From NCBI RefSeq assembly GCF_008011665.1, contig NZ_VOWJ01000013.1, positions 162,494-226,493 on the forward strand: a stretch of DNA of 64,000 bases. The letters run 5' to 3'. How positions within the stretch are numbered: position 1 is the stretch's first letter; each line of letters starts with the position of its first letter. The position numbers and the translations under genes are program-made. The notes beneath the pieces are model-generated. The model was given only the letters and a program-made list of their open reading frames with translations. It did not search any database and was not told where the DNA came from. The stretch is from Campylobacter volucris. GTDB lineage: Bacteria; Campylobacterota; Campylobacteria; Campylobacterales; Campylobacteraceae. Shown in pieces: positions 47,357 through 56,142 of the stretch.

Positions 47357-48259
47357 TTAGTTAAATTCTTTTACATAAGCTTTTAAACACTCTTTGAAAT
47401 TTTCATCTAAAATAATTTCTAATTTTATAAGCTCTGTTTTAAAACCAAAATCTTTCACTTTTACATAATCTTTAAAAGTTAGCATTAAAGTATCACAATG
47501 ATGTTTTTTTAAAAGCGTTTCAAGCTCTTCTTTGCTAAAAGCATAATGATCAGCAAAAAAATAACAAGCCCTAGCTTTGATAAAATGCTCATATAACCTA
47601 AAAGGCTTAGCTATGGAAGTGATTAAAATAGCTTTTTGGTTTTCTTTTACATAAGAATAACGCGTAAAATCTTTCCCTTCATAGGCGATAAAATCAGCTT
47701 TTTTTTCATAAATTTTTGGCAAACGATAAGCCCCGCTTGGCAAGGTGAAATTAAAATAAGGCTTTTCTTTTCCAAAAAGCAAAATATCAAATTTTTTAAT
47801 ATGAAATTTAGAAAATGCATCATCTAAAATAACTATTTTAGCACCTAATTCAATAGCCTTTTTTATACCTAAAATCCTATCTTCGCTTACTATAACACCA
47901 AAACATTCTTCGTTTAACGCATATTCCATAGCTTCATCGCCACTTTTGTTTATATCGCATAAAATTTGATGATTGTGTTTAACAACTATAAGCCCTTTGC
48001 TTTTTCGCTTATAACCTCTTAAAACGATGAAATTTTTTTCAAATTCAGCTGCAATAGCTTTACAAATTGGGGTTTTTCCATTTCCACCTATGGTTAAATT
48101 TCCTACACTTATAATGGGTATGTTAAATTGCACTTCTTTTTTGAATTTGGTATTTAAAATAGCTATTAAAGTATATAAAAAACTAAAAGGTAAAAGCAAA
48201 AATGCTAATAGTTTTTGATAAAAATTAGGTTTAAAAAAATACTTATCAAGCCAAGTCAT
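47357..48259 (-). CDS. lpxK: Tetraacyldisaccharide 4'-kinase LpxK
   Basis: Phosphorylates the lipid A precursor at the 4' position at the inner membrane. The 300-residue P-loop kinase has a hydrophobic N-terminal helix (LLAFLLLPFSFLYTLIAIL, residues 16-34), Walker A ISVGNLTIGGNGKTPICKAI near residue 50, RGYKRKSKGL near 77, DEAMEYA near 102, and VILDDAFSKFHIKK near 144 (family DDGFQ region). Slightly short, as usual in epsilonproteobacteria. Overlaps nadE by 4 bases. Confidence 0.93.
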   Translation of the reverse strand: MTWLDKYFFKPNFYQKLLAFLLLPFSFLYTLIAILNTKFKKEVQFNIPIISVGNLTIGGNGKTPICKAIAAEFEKNFIVLRGYKRKSKGLIVVKHNHQILCDINKSGDEAMEYALNEECFGVIVSEDRILGIKKAIELGAKIVILDDAFSKFHIKKFDILLFGKEKPYFNFTLPSGAYRLPKIYEKKADFIAYEGKDFTRYSYVKENQKAILITSIAKPFRLYEHFIKARACYFFADHYAFSKEELETLLKKHHCDTLMLTFKDYVKVKDFGFKTELIKLEIILDENFKECLKAYVKEFN

Positions 48260-48987
48260 ATAATGCTTTCTAGTGTAGTGGGAAGTTTTCTTTTAAAAGC
48301 ATTTTCTTGCATGCGTTTTAAAACCAAATTTTTTAAATTTACATCAAAATGATCTAAATTTTCATTATTTTCTATAGCTTTTAAAACTTCATCTAATTGC
48401 TTATAAGTATAGCCAAGATCGTTTTCATCGCTTTGATTTGGCCAAAGATCAGCACTAGGAGCTTTGTTAATAAAATTTTCATGCACGCCTATGAACTTAG
48501 CAAATTCAAAAATTTCACTTTTATAAAGAGTAGCCAAAGGATTAAAAGCACAAGCTAAATCTCCATAAATAGTTCCATAGCCAAGCATTAATTCACTTTT
48601 ATTTGAAGTGCCTACAACTAAGGCGTTTTTTAAAGCAGAATAATCATACAATAAACTCATGCGAATTCTTGCTGTGAAATTTCCTTTGCGGATTAAATTT
48701 AAATCTTTACTTGCTTTTTCAAAGCTTTGTAAAATTTCATCAATATAAATAATCTCATGATGGATTTGCAGTGTTTTGCAAAGTTTTAATGCATCGTCTA
48801 AATTTTGTTTATTGGAGTTTTTTGTAGGCATTAAAAGTGTAAAAAGTCTCTCATTTACTGCAATCTTACAAAGATGAGCCACCAAAGCAGAATCTATCCC
48901 GCCGCTTAATCCTAGGACTAAATTTTTATTTCGAGCTTGTTTTTTTATAAAATTGATTAATAATTCTTGTAATTTTGTATAATTCAT
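48256..48987 (-). CDS. nadE: NAD+ synthetase
   Basis: Amidates deamido-NAD to NAD. The 243-residue N-type ATP pyrophosphatase has LVLGLSGGIDSALVAHLCK at residues 22-40 (SGGxDS PP-loop), LMPTKNSNKQNLDDALKLCK near 52, GNFTARIRMSLLYDYSALKNALVVGTSNKSELMLGYGTIYGD near 101-142 (family block) and KAPSADLWPNQSDENDLGYTY near 174. No glutaminase domain, so it is the ammonia-dependent form. First gene of the minus-strand cluster with lpxK, thrC and kdsB; divergent from the metallo-hydrolase. Confidence 0.96.
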   Translation of the reverse strand: MNYTKLQELLINFIKKQARNKNLVLGLSGGIDSALVAHLCKIAVNERLFTLLMPTKNSNKQNLDDALKLCKTLQIHHEIIYIDEILQSFEKASKDLNLIRKGNFTARIRMSLLYDYSALKNALVVGTSNKSELMLGYGTIYGDLACAFNPLATLYKSEIFEFAKFIGVHENFINKAPSADLWPNQSDENDLGYTYKQLDEVLKAIENNENLDHFDVNLKNLVLKRMQENAFKRKLPTTLESII

Positions 48988-49052
48988 AAAAAATCTTAGT
49001 ATTAAATTAAATTTAGTAAATTATATTTTGATTTAGTTAAAAGGAAGTTTAT

Positions 49053-49649
49053 ATGCGTATTTTAAAATGTCCTTGTGGTCCTTATGAGACAAATTGTTAT
49101 ATTGTTGATTATAATAATAAACAAATCATCATTGATCCAGGTGAAAATGCTTTGGATTTTGTAAAAGAAAATGCCAACAATCCTCTTGCGATTTTAAACA
49201 CTCATGGCCATTATGATCATGTATTTGATAATGCTAAGGTAAAAAATACTTATCATATCCCAATTTATATTCATAAAAATGATGCTTTTATGTTGCAAGA
49301 TCCTTTTAATTATGGTTTTGAGCACTCTCTTGCAGATGTTTTGATTGAAGATGAAAACGAAGTAAAAATTGATGAGTTTATTTTCAAATTTCATTATTTT
49401 CCAGGGCATACTCCAGGATGTTGTATGATAGAATTATGTGGTAAAGATGTGCTTTTTAGTGGCGATTTTTTATTTTATAGGAGTATAGGAAGATGGGATT
49501 TTCCATATTCTGATGCTAATTTAATGAAAGAAAGTTTATTAAAAGTTTTAAATTATGAAAAAGATTATGAACTTTTACCAGGTCATGGTCAAAAGACTAG
49601 TTTAAAAGAAGAACAAAATGCTATACCAGCTTGGCTTAGGTATTTTTAA
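49053..49649 (+). CDS. MBL-fold metallo-hydrolase (glyoxalase II-like)
   Basis: A 198-residue metallo-beta-lactamase-fold hydrolase. Metal ligands: NTHGHYDHVFDN near residue 49 (H-x-H-x-D-H), FPGHTPGCCMIEL near 113, LFSGDFLF near 137 and LLPGHGQKTSLKEE near 174. The compact size and motif set match the YcbL-type glyoxalase II-related proteins, hydrolysing thioesters such as S-lactoylglutathione-like compounds; Campylobacter lacks glutathione as far as I know, so the real substrate is open. AAAAGGAAG precedes the ATG. The next gene starts one base before this stop ends. Confidence 0.9.
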   Translation: MRILKCPCGPYETNCYIVDYNNKQIIIDPGENALDFVKENANNPLAILNTHGHYDHVFDNAKVKNTYHIPIYIHKNDAFMLQDPFNYGFEHSLADVLIEDENEVKIDEFIFKFHYFPGHTPGCCMIELCGKDVLFSGDFLFYRSIGRWDFPYSDANLMKESLLKVLNYEKDYELLPGHGQKTSLKEEQNAIPAWLRYF

Positions 49650-49936
49650 TGCAAAATGTTTTGTATTTTCTATGTTTTTTGTTAATTTTGAGTGCAATTT
49701 TAAGTTTTTTTAGATCTAAAAGAACACAAGAAAAAAAGAAATTCTTTCACAAGTGCCCATGCTTTAAAGCTGTTGAGAGCGGCTTTATGAGTAAAATTTG
49801 TATTTACATGGGTGGTTTTGGTTTTATGTATTCTATTTTGTATATGGGTTTTGATATTTATGATGTGAAATTATTTGCTATTTTGGTTGTGTCTTTTGGA
49901 CTTTGGTATTTTGCTTGGATTTTAAAAAAAGAGTAA
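49649..49936 (+). CDS. Small hypothetical membrane protein
   Basis: A 95-residue protein with hydrophobic helices at residues 3-20, about 52-68 and 72-91, and a basic, Cys-containing loop between (RSKRTQEKKKFFHKCPC). It is coupled to the metallo-hydrolase (one-base overlap). I do not recognise a domain; the predicted topology is two to three membrane spans with a positive cytoplasmic loop. Function unknown. Confidence 0.75.
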   Translation: MQNVLYFLCFLLILSAILSFFRSKRTQEKKKFFHKCPCFKAVESGFMSKICIYMGGFGFMYSILYMGFDIYDVKLFAILVVSFGLWYFAWILKKE

Positions 49937-49991
49937 AAAACCGCAATTAAAATGCTAAAATACTTTTTTAATTATCAAAAATGGTGTTATA

Positions 49992-50969
49992 ATGAGAAAA
50001 AGCATAGCTGAATGGCATAAGCAAGAATCACTTTTACTTTCTTTGCCTCATAAGGATACTGACTGGAAGCCTTATTTAGAAGAAATTTTACAAAGTTATG
50101 AAGAATTTATAAAAGCTGCAGCTAGATTTCAAAAAGTGTTATTAATCGCGCCTAGTGAAAGTGATTTTGCAAGATTTAAAAGTATTAAAAATGTAGATTT
50201 TTTTCAGTGTGAAACTAATGATACTTGGATTAGAGATTTTGGTGCTATTGATGTTTATGAAGATGAAAAACTTATAGGGCTTGATTTTACCTTTAATGCT
50301 TGGGGAGATAAATTTCAAAGCTCTTTAGATAATGCTGTAAATTCTAAACTTTTTAAAAATAAATTACAAGGAAAATTAGAAAAAATAGATTTTATTTTAG
50401 AAGGTGGGAGCATTGATTTTAATGGGGATGGAGTTATGCTTACTACTACCACTTGCCTTTTAAATGAAAATAGAAATTTACACTTTAATCAAACACAAAT
50501 TGAAAAAAAATTAAAAGATATTTTTGGATTAAAAGAAATTGTATGGCTTGAAAATGGCTTTATAAAAGGCGATGATACAGATTCTCATATAGATACTTTA
50601 GCACGATTTATAAATGAAAATACCATAGCATATTGTATTTGTGAAGATAAAAATGATGAGCATTATGAAGCTTTAAAAGCTATGGAAAATGAGCTTAAAA
50701 AAACTAAATTTAATCTTTTACCTTTACCTTTGCCAAAGCCTATTTATTATAATGATAAAAGACTTGGGGCTACTTATGCAAATTTTGTTTTTATCAATAA
50801 TGCTTTAATAGTCCCAACTTATAATGATACAAACGATAACATCATAATCAATGCTTTGCAAAAAGCTTGTAAAGATCGAGAAGTAATTGGCGTTGATGCA
50901 AGGGTATTTTTAAGGCAAAATGGCTCTTTGCATTGTTCTTGTCAAAATCGCTATCAAGGAATAAGATGA
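49992..50969 (+). CDS. aguA: Agmatine deiminase
   Basis: Converts agmatine to N-carbamoylputrescine. The 325-residue peptidyl-arginine-deiminase-fold protein has ETNDTWIRDFGAIDV near residue 76, FILEGGSIDFNGDGVMLTT near 136, KGDDTDSHIDTLARFINE near 194 (catalytic Asp and His) and the C-terminal nucleophile Cys in RQNGSLHCSCQNR near 310. Catalytic set complete. It is the first of three overlapping genes (deiminase, CDF exporter, amidase); the exporter starts inside its stop. Confidence 0.93.
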   Translation: MRKSIAEWHKQESLLLSLPHKDTDWKPYLEEILQSYEEFIKAAARFQKVLLIAPSESDFARFKSIKNVDFFQCETNDTWIRDFGAIDVYEDEKLIGLDFTFNAWGDKFQSSLDNAVNSKLFKNKLQGKLEKIDFILEGGSIDFNGDGVMLTTTTCLLNENRNLHFNQTQIEKKLKDIFGLKEIVWLENGFIKGDDTDSHIDTLARFINENTIAYCICEDKNDEHYEALKAMENELKKTKFNLLPLPLPKPIYYNDKRLGATYANFVFINNALIVPTYNDTNDNIIINALQKACKDREVIGVDARVFLRQNGSLHCSCQNRYQGIR

Positions 50970-51889
50970 ATTTAGCCAAAATCGCAACTATTAGTGCTAG
51001 TATTTGTGCTATTTTTTTAGCTATTGTGAAATTTATCATCGGTTTTATTACAGGTTCGGTAGCTATACTTGCTAGTGCGATTGATTCTTTGGTGGATTTT
51101 GTTATTTCTATTTTGAATTTTTTAGCGCTAAAAAAAGCTTCTCAAAAATCAAACAATCAATATAATTTTGGTTATTCCAAAATAGAAGCTTTAATGGGAT
51201 TACTTGAAGGCTTTGTGATTTTTATTATAGGTGTTTATATTTTTTATGAAAGTATAGTAAAAATTTACCATCAAGAAAGAGTTGATAATTTAAATTTAGG
51301 CATTTATGTTATGATTTTTGCCTTAGCGGTAACTTTTATTTTAGTGTTGTTTTTGTCTTATGTAGCTAAAAAAACTCAAAGTTTGATTGTAGAATCTGAT
51401 TGTTTGCATTATAAAAGCGATGTTTTAACAAATTTCTTTACATTATTAGCTTTAGTGATTATTTATTTTACACAATTTTATATTATTGATGCTATTTTTG
51501 GGATATTGGTAAGTTTTTATATAGCTTTTTCTTCGTTTAAGATTGTTAAAAAAAGCTTGGAATTTTTAATGGATAAAGCTTTAGATGAAAAAGTAGTCGA
51601 TTGGATACAAGCTTGTATCCAAAAACATCCTGAAATTATTAGCTTCCATCAGTTAAAAACGCGTCAAAGTCCTGATAAAAAATATCTTAGTGTGCATTTA
51701 GTGTTTTGTCCTATAATTTCTTTACTAAATGCACATAAAATAGCTGATAATATAGAAGATGAGATTAGAAAAAACTATAAAGATGATAAGTGGGATATAC
51801 AAATTCATCTTGATCCATATGATGATTCTGAAGAAGAAAGGGTAAAAAATGAAAGTAGCTTTGATACAGCAAAAATTTCATCAAAATAA
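50966..51889 (+). CDS. Cation diffusion facilitator (CDF) metal exporter
   Basis: A 307-residue inner-membrane divalent-metal/proton antiporter. An in-frame ATG at 50933 lies within aguA; the ATG at 50966 is chosen because AAGGAATAAG precedes it and it gives an ATGA overlap. Six hydrophobic segments; metal sites in SAIDSLVDFVISILNFLAL near residue 30 (DxxxD) and ESDCLHYKSDVLTNFFTLLAL near 143 (HxxxD), then a cytoplasmic C-terminal domain (VHLVFCP, IQIHLDPYDDSEEE). FieF-like; metal (Zn, Fe or Mn) unknown. Its last 41 bases overlap the amidase gene. Confidence 0.92.
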   Translation: MNLAKIATISASICAIFLAIVKFIIGFITGSVAILASAIDSLVDFVISILNFLALKKASQKSNNQYNFGYSKIEALMGLLEGFVIFIIGVYIFYESIVKIYHQERVDNLNLGIYVMIFALAVTFILVLFLSYVAKKTQSLIVESDCLHYKSDVLTNFFTLLALVIIYFTQFYIIDAIFGILVSFYIAFSSFKIVKKSLEFLMDKALDEKVVDWIQACIQKHPEIISFHQLKTRQSPDKKYLSVHLVFCPIISLLNAHKIADNIEDEIRKNYKDDKWDIQIHLDPYDDSEEERVKNESSFDTAKISSK

Positions 51890-52721
51890 AGAAAACACTA
51901 TAAAAAAAACTTGTGAATTTATAAAACAAGCTAAAAAAGAAAATGCCGAGCTTGTATGTTTGCAAGAACTTCATCAAACTCAGTATTTTTGTCAGAGTGA
52001 AAATGTGGATTTTTTTGATTTAGCAAATGATTATGAAAAAGATATAAATTTTTGGTCAGATATAGCTAGGGAAAATGGGATAGTTTTGGTTACTTCTTTG
52101 TTTGAAAAAAGAAGTGCCGGGCTTTATCATAATACAAGTGTGGTTTTTGAAAAAGATGGAAAAATAGCAGGAAAGTATCGCAAGATGCATATACCTGATG
52201 ATCCTTGTTTTTATGAGAAATTTTATTTTACGCAAGGTGATTTGGGTTTTGAGCCTATAAAAACAAGTCTTGGTAAGCTTGGAGTTTTAGTATGTTGGGA
52301 TCAGTGGTATCCTGAAGCGGCTAGGATTATGGCTTTAAAAGGTGCGCAAATTTTGATATATCCTACAGCTATTGGTTGGTTTGATAAAGATGACAAAGAA
52401 GAAAAACAAAGACAATTAAATGCTTGGATCAATATACAAAGAGCTCACGCCATAGCAAATGGCTTGCCTGTTGTGAGTATAAATAGAGTAGGTTTTGAAA
52501 AAGATGAAAGTGGCGTAGAAGATGGCATAAGATTTTGGGGAAATTCTTTTGTTTTTGGAGCTCAAGGTGAAGAACTTTTTATGGCAAACAATGAAGATGA
52601 GTTATGTAAGGTAGTAGAGATAGATATGAAAAGATGCGAAAATGTGCGTAGATGGTGGCCATTTTTACGCGATAGACGCATAGAATTTTATGATGATTTG
52701 ACCAAGAGATTTGTAGATTAA
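51849..52721 (+). CDS. aguB: N-carbamoylputrescine amidase
   Basis: Completes agmatine-to-putrescine conversion. The 290-residue nitrilase-superfamily enzyme has the catalytic triad: Glu in VCLQELHQTQYF near residue 41, Lys in GKYRKMHIPDDP near 112, Cys in VLVCWDQWYPEAARIMALKGA near 147; RRWWPFLRDRRIEFYDDLT near the end is typical of AguB. Its start lies 41 bases inside the CDF gene (MKVALIQQKF is the normal family start). Ends in a terminator hairpin. Pathway assignment rests on the aguA pairing. Confidence 0.94.
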   Translation: MKVALIQQKFHQNKENTIKKTCEFIKQAKKENAELVCLQELHQTQYFCQSENVDFFDLANDYEKDINFWSDIARENGIVLVTSLFEKRSAGLYHNTSVVFEKDGKIAGKYRKMHIPDDPCFYEKFYFTQGDLGFEPIKTSLGKLGVLVCWDQWYPEAARIMALKGAQILIYPTAIGWFDKDDKEEKQRQLNAWINIQRAHAIANGLPVVSINRVGFEKDESGVEDGIRFWGNSFVFGAQGEELFMANNEDELCKVVEIDMKRCENVRRWWPFLRDRRIEFYDDLTKRFVD

Positions 52722-52731
52722 CAAATCTCTT
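52704..52731 (+). terminator. Terminator of the aguA-CDF-aguB operon
   Basis: AAGAGATTTGT (52704-52714), loop AGATTA, ACAAATCTCTT (52721-52731): perfect 11-base-pair stem spanning the aguB stop, followed by ATTTTTACC. It also lies just past the end of the convergent autotransporter gene. Confidence 0.78.
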
Positions 52732-52735
52732 ATTT

Positions 52736-55399
52736 TTACCACCATAAAGACATTTTTAAAAATGCTGTATGTGCTTGTGTTTCTTCAAAGGTAAAAATTC
52801 CATTATAGTTTAATGATATATCCATATTATTATTTATAGCATAAGATAACCCTGCTTGTGTAAATATATACCATTTTGAAAAACTTATATCATTTGTTAT
52901 AAGTTGATTATTACCAAGTTGCAATTTTTCTTTTGCATCATTGTATATATTATATAAGGTTCCAAATTTTAAATTTGTTTTGATTTTTTCGCTTAAAGGC
53001 ATTTGGAATTTTAATGCAACCACGCTATCTATAAAATTTGTTTGCTGAGATAAATAGTGCTCATTTAAACCGCCAACATGCAATAAATTAAAATCATTAA
53101 AACTTATCCCTTTATATGATAACCCAAACTCTGGATTTAATTTTAAATTGTATTTTGGCATATAGTAATTACCACCAAATAATATATCAGCACCATAACC
53201 AAAAGTTTTTGCTTTAGCATTGGTTGTTTCTATTGTAGTGGTGTATGATTTTTCTATATTTGAATGTGTATAATCAAAATTTACATCAGTTTTTAGATAA
53301 TAATGATATGTATCATCTTTTTTTAATGTCTTATAATAACTTACTCCACCATGATAAGTATCGTTTTTTAAATTTAACTTTCGATCGTTTCTTTCTTGCT
53401 TAGAGTCTTCATAGCCCAAATAAAAGCTTACTATACCATTATCTTTTAGCAGTTTTCTTTGAGAACCTGCTATAAAACCATTTGTTTTAGAGCTTAATTT
53501 CAAGGAGTTGTATAGATTTATATTTGATTTTGTATAATATGGTAAGAAGAAAGAATGATCATCGGTTTGATAATTTCCTTGTATAAAAATATCTTCCATT
53601 GAATTTAAAATATCTAAATTATGATTATTTGTTTTAAAATTTTTAGATGTAACTTCATCTAGTATATTGGAAATATTAATATATCTTAATCTTGAAGAAT
53701 TTGCCAAGGATTTTATCAAAGATTCCCCGCTTAATTCATTTTTATTTATTTCTTTTACCTTGTATTTATCCACCCCAACACTTTCATAGTCATAAATTCC
53801 AGTAAGACTTATGATTTCATTTGCATCAACACCTTCTCCATTGTTTATAGTGTTTTGATTTTTTTGTGTGTATTCAAAAAAAGTACTAGAATCATAAATT
53901 TTATCTTTAACAACATCTTTATCGTTTAAGACTATATTTTTTATATTTATTCCATTTATATTATTACCGCTTAATTGTATAGAATTGCGCTTTTGTTCTT
54001 CTTTGCTAAATTCAGGTTTGTTAAAATAATATCCATCTATCAATACACCCCCACTCCCTTCATTTTTTATACTTAGTGGGGTATGGTTAGATCTATTTTT
54101 GCTTATAACGCTAGATAAATCATGTTTTATTGTGGTATGTCCTTGATTGTCTATAGCGTTTATTTTTCCAAAATTTTGTATATATAAATATGAACCATTT
54201 TTATTTGATAAACTATTTATCTCGCCATAATTTTCAAGGTTTTTAATACTTCCTGAATTATCAATTTCACCTATTTTTGCATCATTAATGATGTTTTTGA
54301 TAACACTTTTTTTATCTTTTATCTCTATTTTAGCTATAGATGCTTGGGTTGTGCTAGAGTCTTTGGCGTTATTTGTGTTTAGTATATTGTTTATGGAGCT
54401 ACCATTGCTAATTGAAATAGTGTTGATATTAGAATGATTAGATATATTTCCTATTTTTCCTTGATTTGCACCTATATTTTTTATAGTGGCTTTATTAACT
54501 ATATTTTCTATGACTCCATTTTCTTTTGCTTCTATTTTTTTAGTTTCGCTGTTTAAATTATAAAAATTTTTGATCGTGCCATTTTGTGCATATATATTTG
54601 CTAAATTCATGGAATTATTAACTATATAGTGAATAACTCCATTGTCTTTGGCATATATATTAGTGTTGCTTTTTAAAAAATAATGATTGTAGATAAGATA
54701 GATATGTCCTCCATCTTCTGCAGCTACTTTTTTAGTTTCTATAGGATCAATATATCCTATCAAAGCATTATTTTTAGCAATGATATCTTTGACAAGGGTT
54801 CCATTTCCGCCAAGCCATGTTATTTGTCTAACAAAACTATTTGCACCATCTACTTCTATGCCACCAGTGATATAAGAGTTTATTTGTATTTTATCTACAT
54901 AAGCACCATTAAATATTTTTATATTTTCTATAGAATTGTTTCCTGTAAGACTAAGCCATCCAGTTAGTCTACTGTTATTAATGTTGATAGAACTGTTATT
55001 GGCTCCACCGGCACTAAATTCCATATGTTTTAATGAACTATCTTTTATATCTACTTGTCCTATTTTGTCTTTTACTTCAATAAACCATAAATTATCGGAA
55101 TTTTCCACTTTTACATTAAGATCGTTTCCATCAATCATTGGAATTTTTAATTTATTCCATTTTTCTAAGTCTTCTCGAATTTGTTTTTTTCTTTCTTCGT
55201 TAAAATTTGAAGCACTTCCATTAAAAGTTATGTTTTTATTACTAACTTCTATATCATAATCAATTTTTGGAGTGTTTGCATAAAGTGAGCTAATACAGGC
55301 TAAAGAAAGGATTATTTTTTTCTTATACCCCCCCCCAGTAGAGTATGTTTATATAAACGAGGCTTCATACCCCCCCCCATGTATATGAAATTTTTTCAT
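52736..55399 (-). CDS. Phase-variable autotransporter outer-membrane protein (both switches OFF as sequenced)
   Basis: The uninterrupted body (from 55138 down) encodes 800 residues, but coding sequence continues upstream in the same frame to 55327 and contains the signal peptide YKKKIILSLACISSLYA. Before that are two G9 tracts. A start at ATG 55399, with AAAGGATAAAT before it, reads through both only if the first is G8 and the second G10 (or equivalents modulo 3), giving about 887 residues. The passenger (about residues 60-600) is a beta-helix-like series of short Ile/Asn-rich repeats (VIENIVNKATIKNIGAN); the last 270 residues are an autotransporter barrel with alternating strands ending AFLKMSLWW. 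With G9/G9, translation from 55399 stops after 16 residues. Likely a surface adhesin-like protein. Confidence 0.82.
55328..55336 (-). repeat. Poly-G tract 2 (G9), 5' coding region of autotransporter
   Basis: Nine consecutive C on the plus strand (G on the coding strand), between CTACT and TATAAGAAA. As G9 it leads the frame from the ATG at 55368 to a TAA five codons later; G10 (or G7) would join it to the signal peptide. Typical Campylobacter slipped-strand contingency tract. Confidence 0.9.
55370..55378 (-). repeat. Poly-G tract 1 (G9), 5' coding region of autotransporter
   Basis: Nine consecutive G on the coding strand directly after MKKFHIH. As G9 the frame from ATG 55399 ends at TAA after 16 codons; G8 (or G11) would enter the frame of the ATG at 55368 and run into tract 2. 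Thirty-three bases separate the two tracts. Confidence 0.9.
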
Positions 55400-55415
55400 A
55401 TTTATCCTTTATATA

Positions 55416-55423
55416 TTTTATAA
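55416..55423 (-). promoter_or_regulatory. Possible -10 box of the autotransporter promoter
   Basis: Minus-strand TATAAAAT about 17-24 bases upstream of the ATG at 55399, with AATTA upstream. A very short leader containing AAAGGATAAAT would result. Weak, because the region is AT-rich throughout. Confidence 0.3.
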
Positions 55424-55517
55424 TTCTAATTTCATTTAGACTAATTCATTTTATTAAAATAATTATTAATTTTTTATTAATCGTATGAATTATATTTTTA
55501 AAATTATTAATATTTTG

Positions 55518-55523
55518 TATAAT
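55518..55523 (+). promoter_or_regulatory. -10 box of the DJ-1 family gene
   Basis: TATAAT preceded by AATATTTTG, 29 bases before the ATG; the leader carries AAAAGGAAAAA. Confidence 0.5.
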
Positions 55524-55551
55524 TTTATAACCAATAGTAAAAGGAAAAAAA

Positions 55552-56121
55552 ATGACTAAAAAAGTGTTAATACCCCTTGCAAAGGGTTTTGAAGAGGCTG
55601 AATTTATAGGCATAGCTGATGTTTTAAAAAGAGCAGCTAAAATGAGTGGAAATTTAGAGCTTATTATCGCTTCGTTAGATGATGAGCTTATGGTTGAAGG
55701 AGCAAATGGAATTTGCATTAAAGCAGATACATCGCTAGCTAAGATTGATACTAAAAATTTAGATGCCATTGCTATGGCTGGTGGATTTGAAGGAATGATG
55801 AATCTCAAAAATAACCCAACCATCATAAAAATCATCCAAGATCTTCATGCAGATAAAAAAATAGTAGCAGCAATTTGTGCTTCACCTATAGTATTAGCTA
55901 AAGCAGGAGTGATCAATGGAGAATTTGCTTGTTATCCAGGATGTGAAAGTGGTATTGATGGAGTTAGAGTTTCCAAAGCTGTTGTGGTAAATGAAAATGT
56001 CATCACTTCAGCAGGACCTGCTACAGCGATATTGTTTGGTTTAGAGCTTGCTAAACACTTGTGTTCGGTAGAAATTTATGAAAAACTTTATGAAGGTATG
56101 CTTGTGTCACTTACAAAATAA
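55552..56121 (+). CDS. DJ-1/PfpI (ThiJ) family protein
   Basis: A 189-residue flavodoxin-like-fold protein of the DJ-1 family. IPLAKGFEEAEFIG at residues 7-20 carries the conserved Glu of the oxidisable-cysteine site; IAMAGGFEGMMNLKNN near 77 and the nucleophile elbow VAAICASPIVLAKAG near residue 105 (Cys) are family hallmarks, followed by VVNENVITSAGPATAILFGLELAK. Bacterial members are proposed chaperones, deglycases or redox sensors; the function is not settled. Monocistronic, ending in a hairpin shared with the convergent selenoprotein gene. Confidence 0.92.
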   Translation: MTKKVLIPLAKGFEEAEFIGIADVLKRAAKMSGNLELIIASLDDELMVEGANGICIKADTSLAKIDTKNLDAIAMAGGFEGMMNLKNNPTIIKIIQDLHADKKIVAAICASPIVLAKAGVINGEFACYPGCESGIDGVRVSKAVVVNENVITSAGPATAILFGLELAKHLCSVEIYEKLYEGMLVSLTK

Positions 56122-56142
56122 TCTCTCAATTTTGAGAGATTA
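56119..56142. terminator. Bidirectional terminator between DJ-1 gene and selenoprotein gene
   Basis: TAATCTCTCAA (56119-56129), TT, TTGAGAGATTA (56132-56142): 11-base perfect palindromic arms. The left arm contains the DJ-1 stop codon and the right arm contains the stop codon of the minus-strand selenoprotein, a placement that supports both gene ends. Confidence 0.7.

Noticed and set aside
54683..55259. Plus-strand frames antisense to the autotransporter (94 and 107 residues)
   Set aside because: Shadows of the repeat-rich passenger coding sequence, with no ribosome binding sites.
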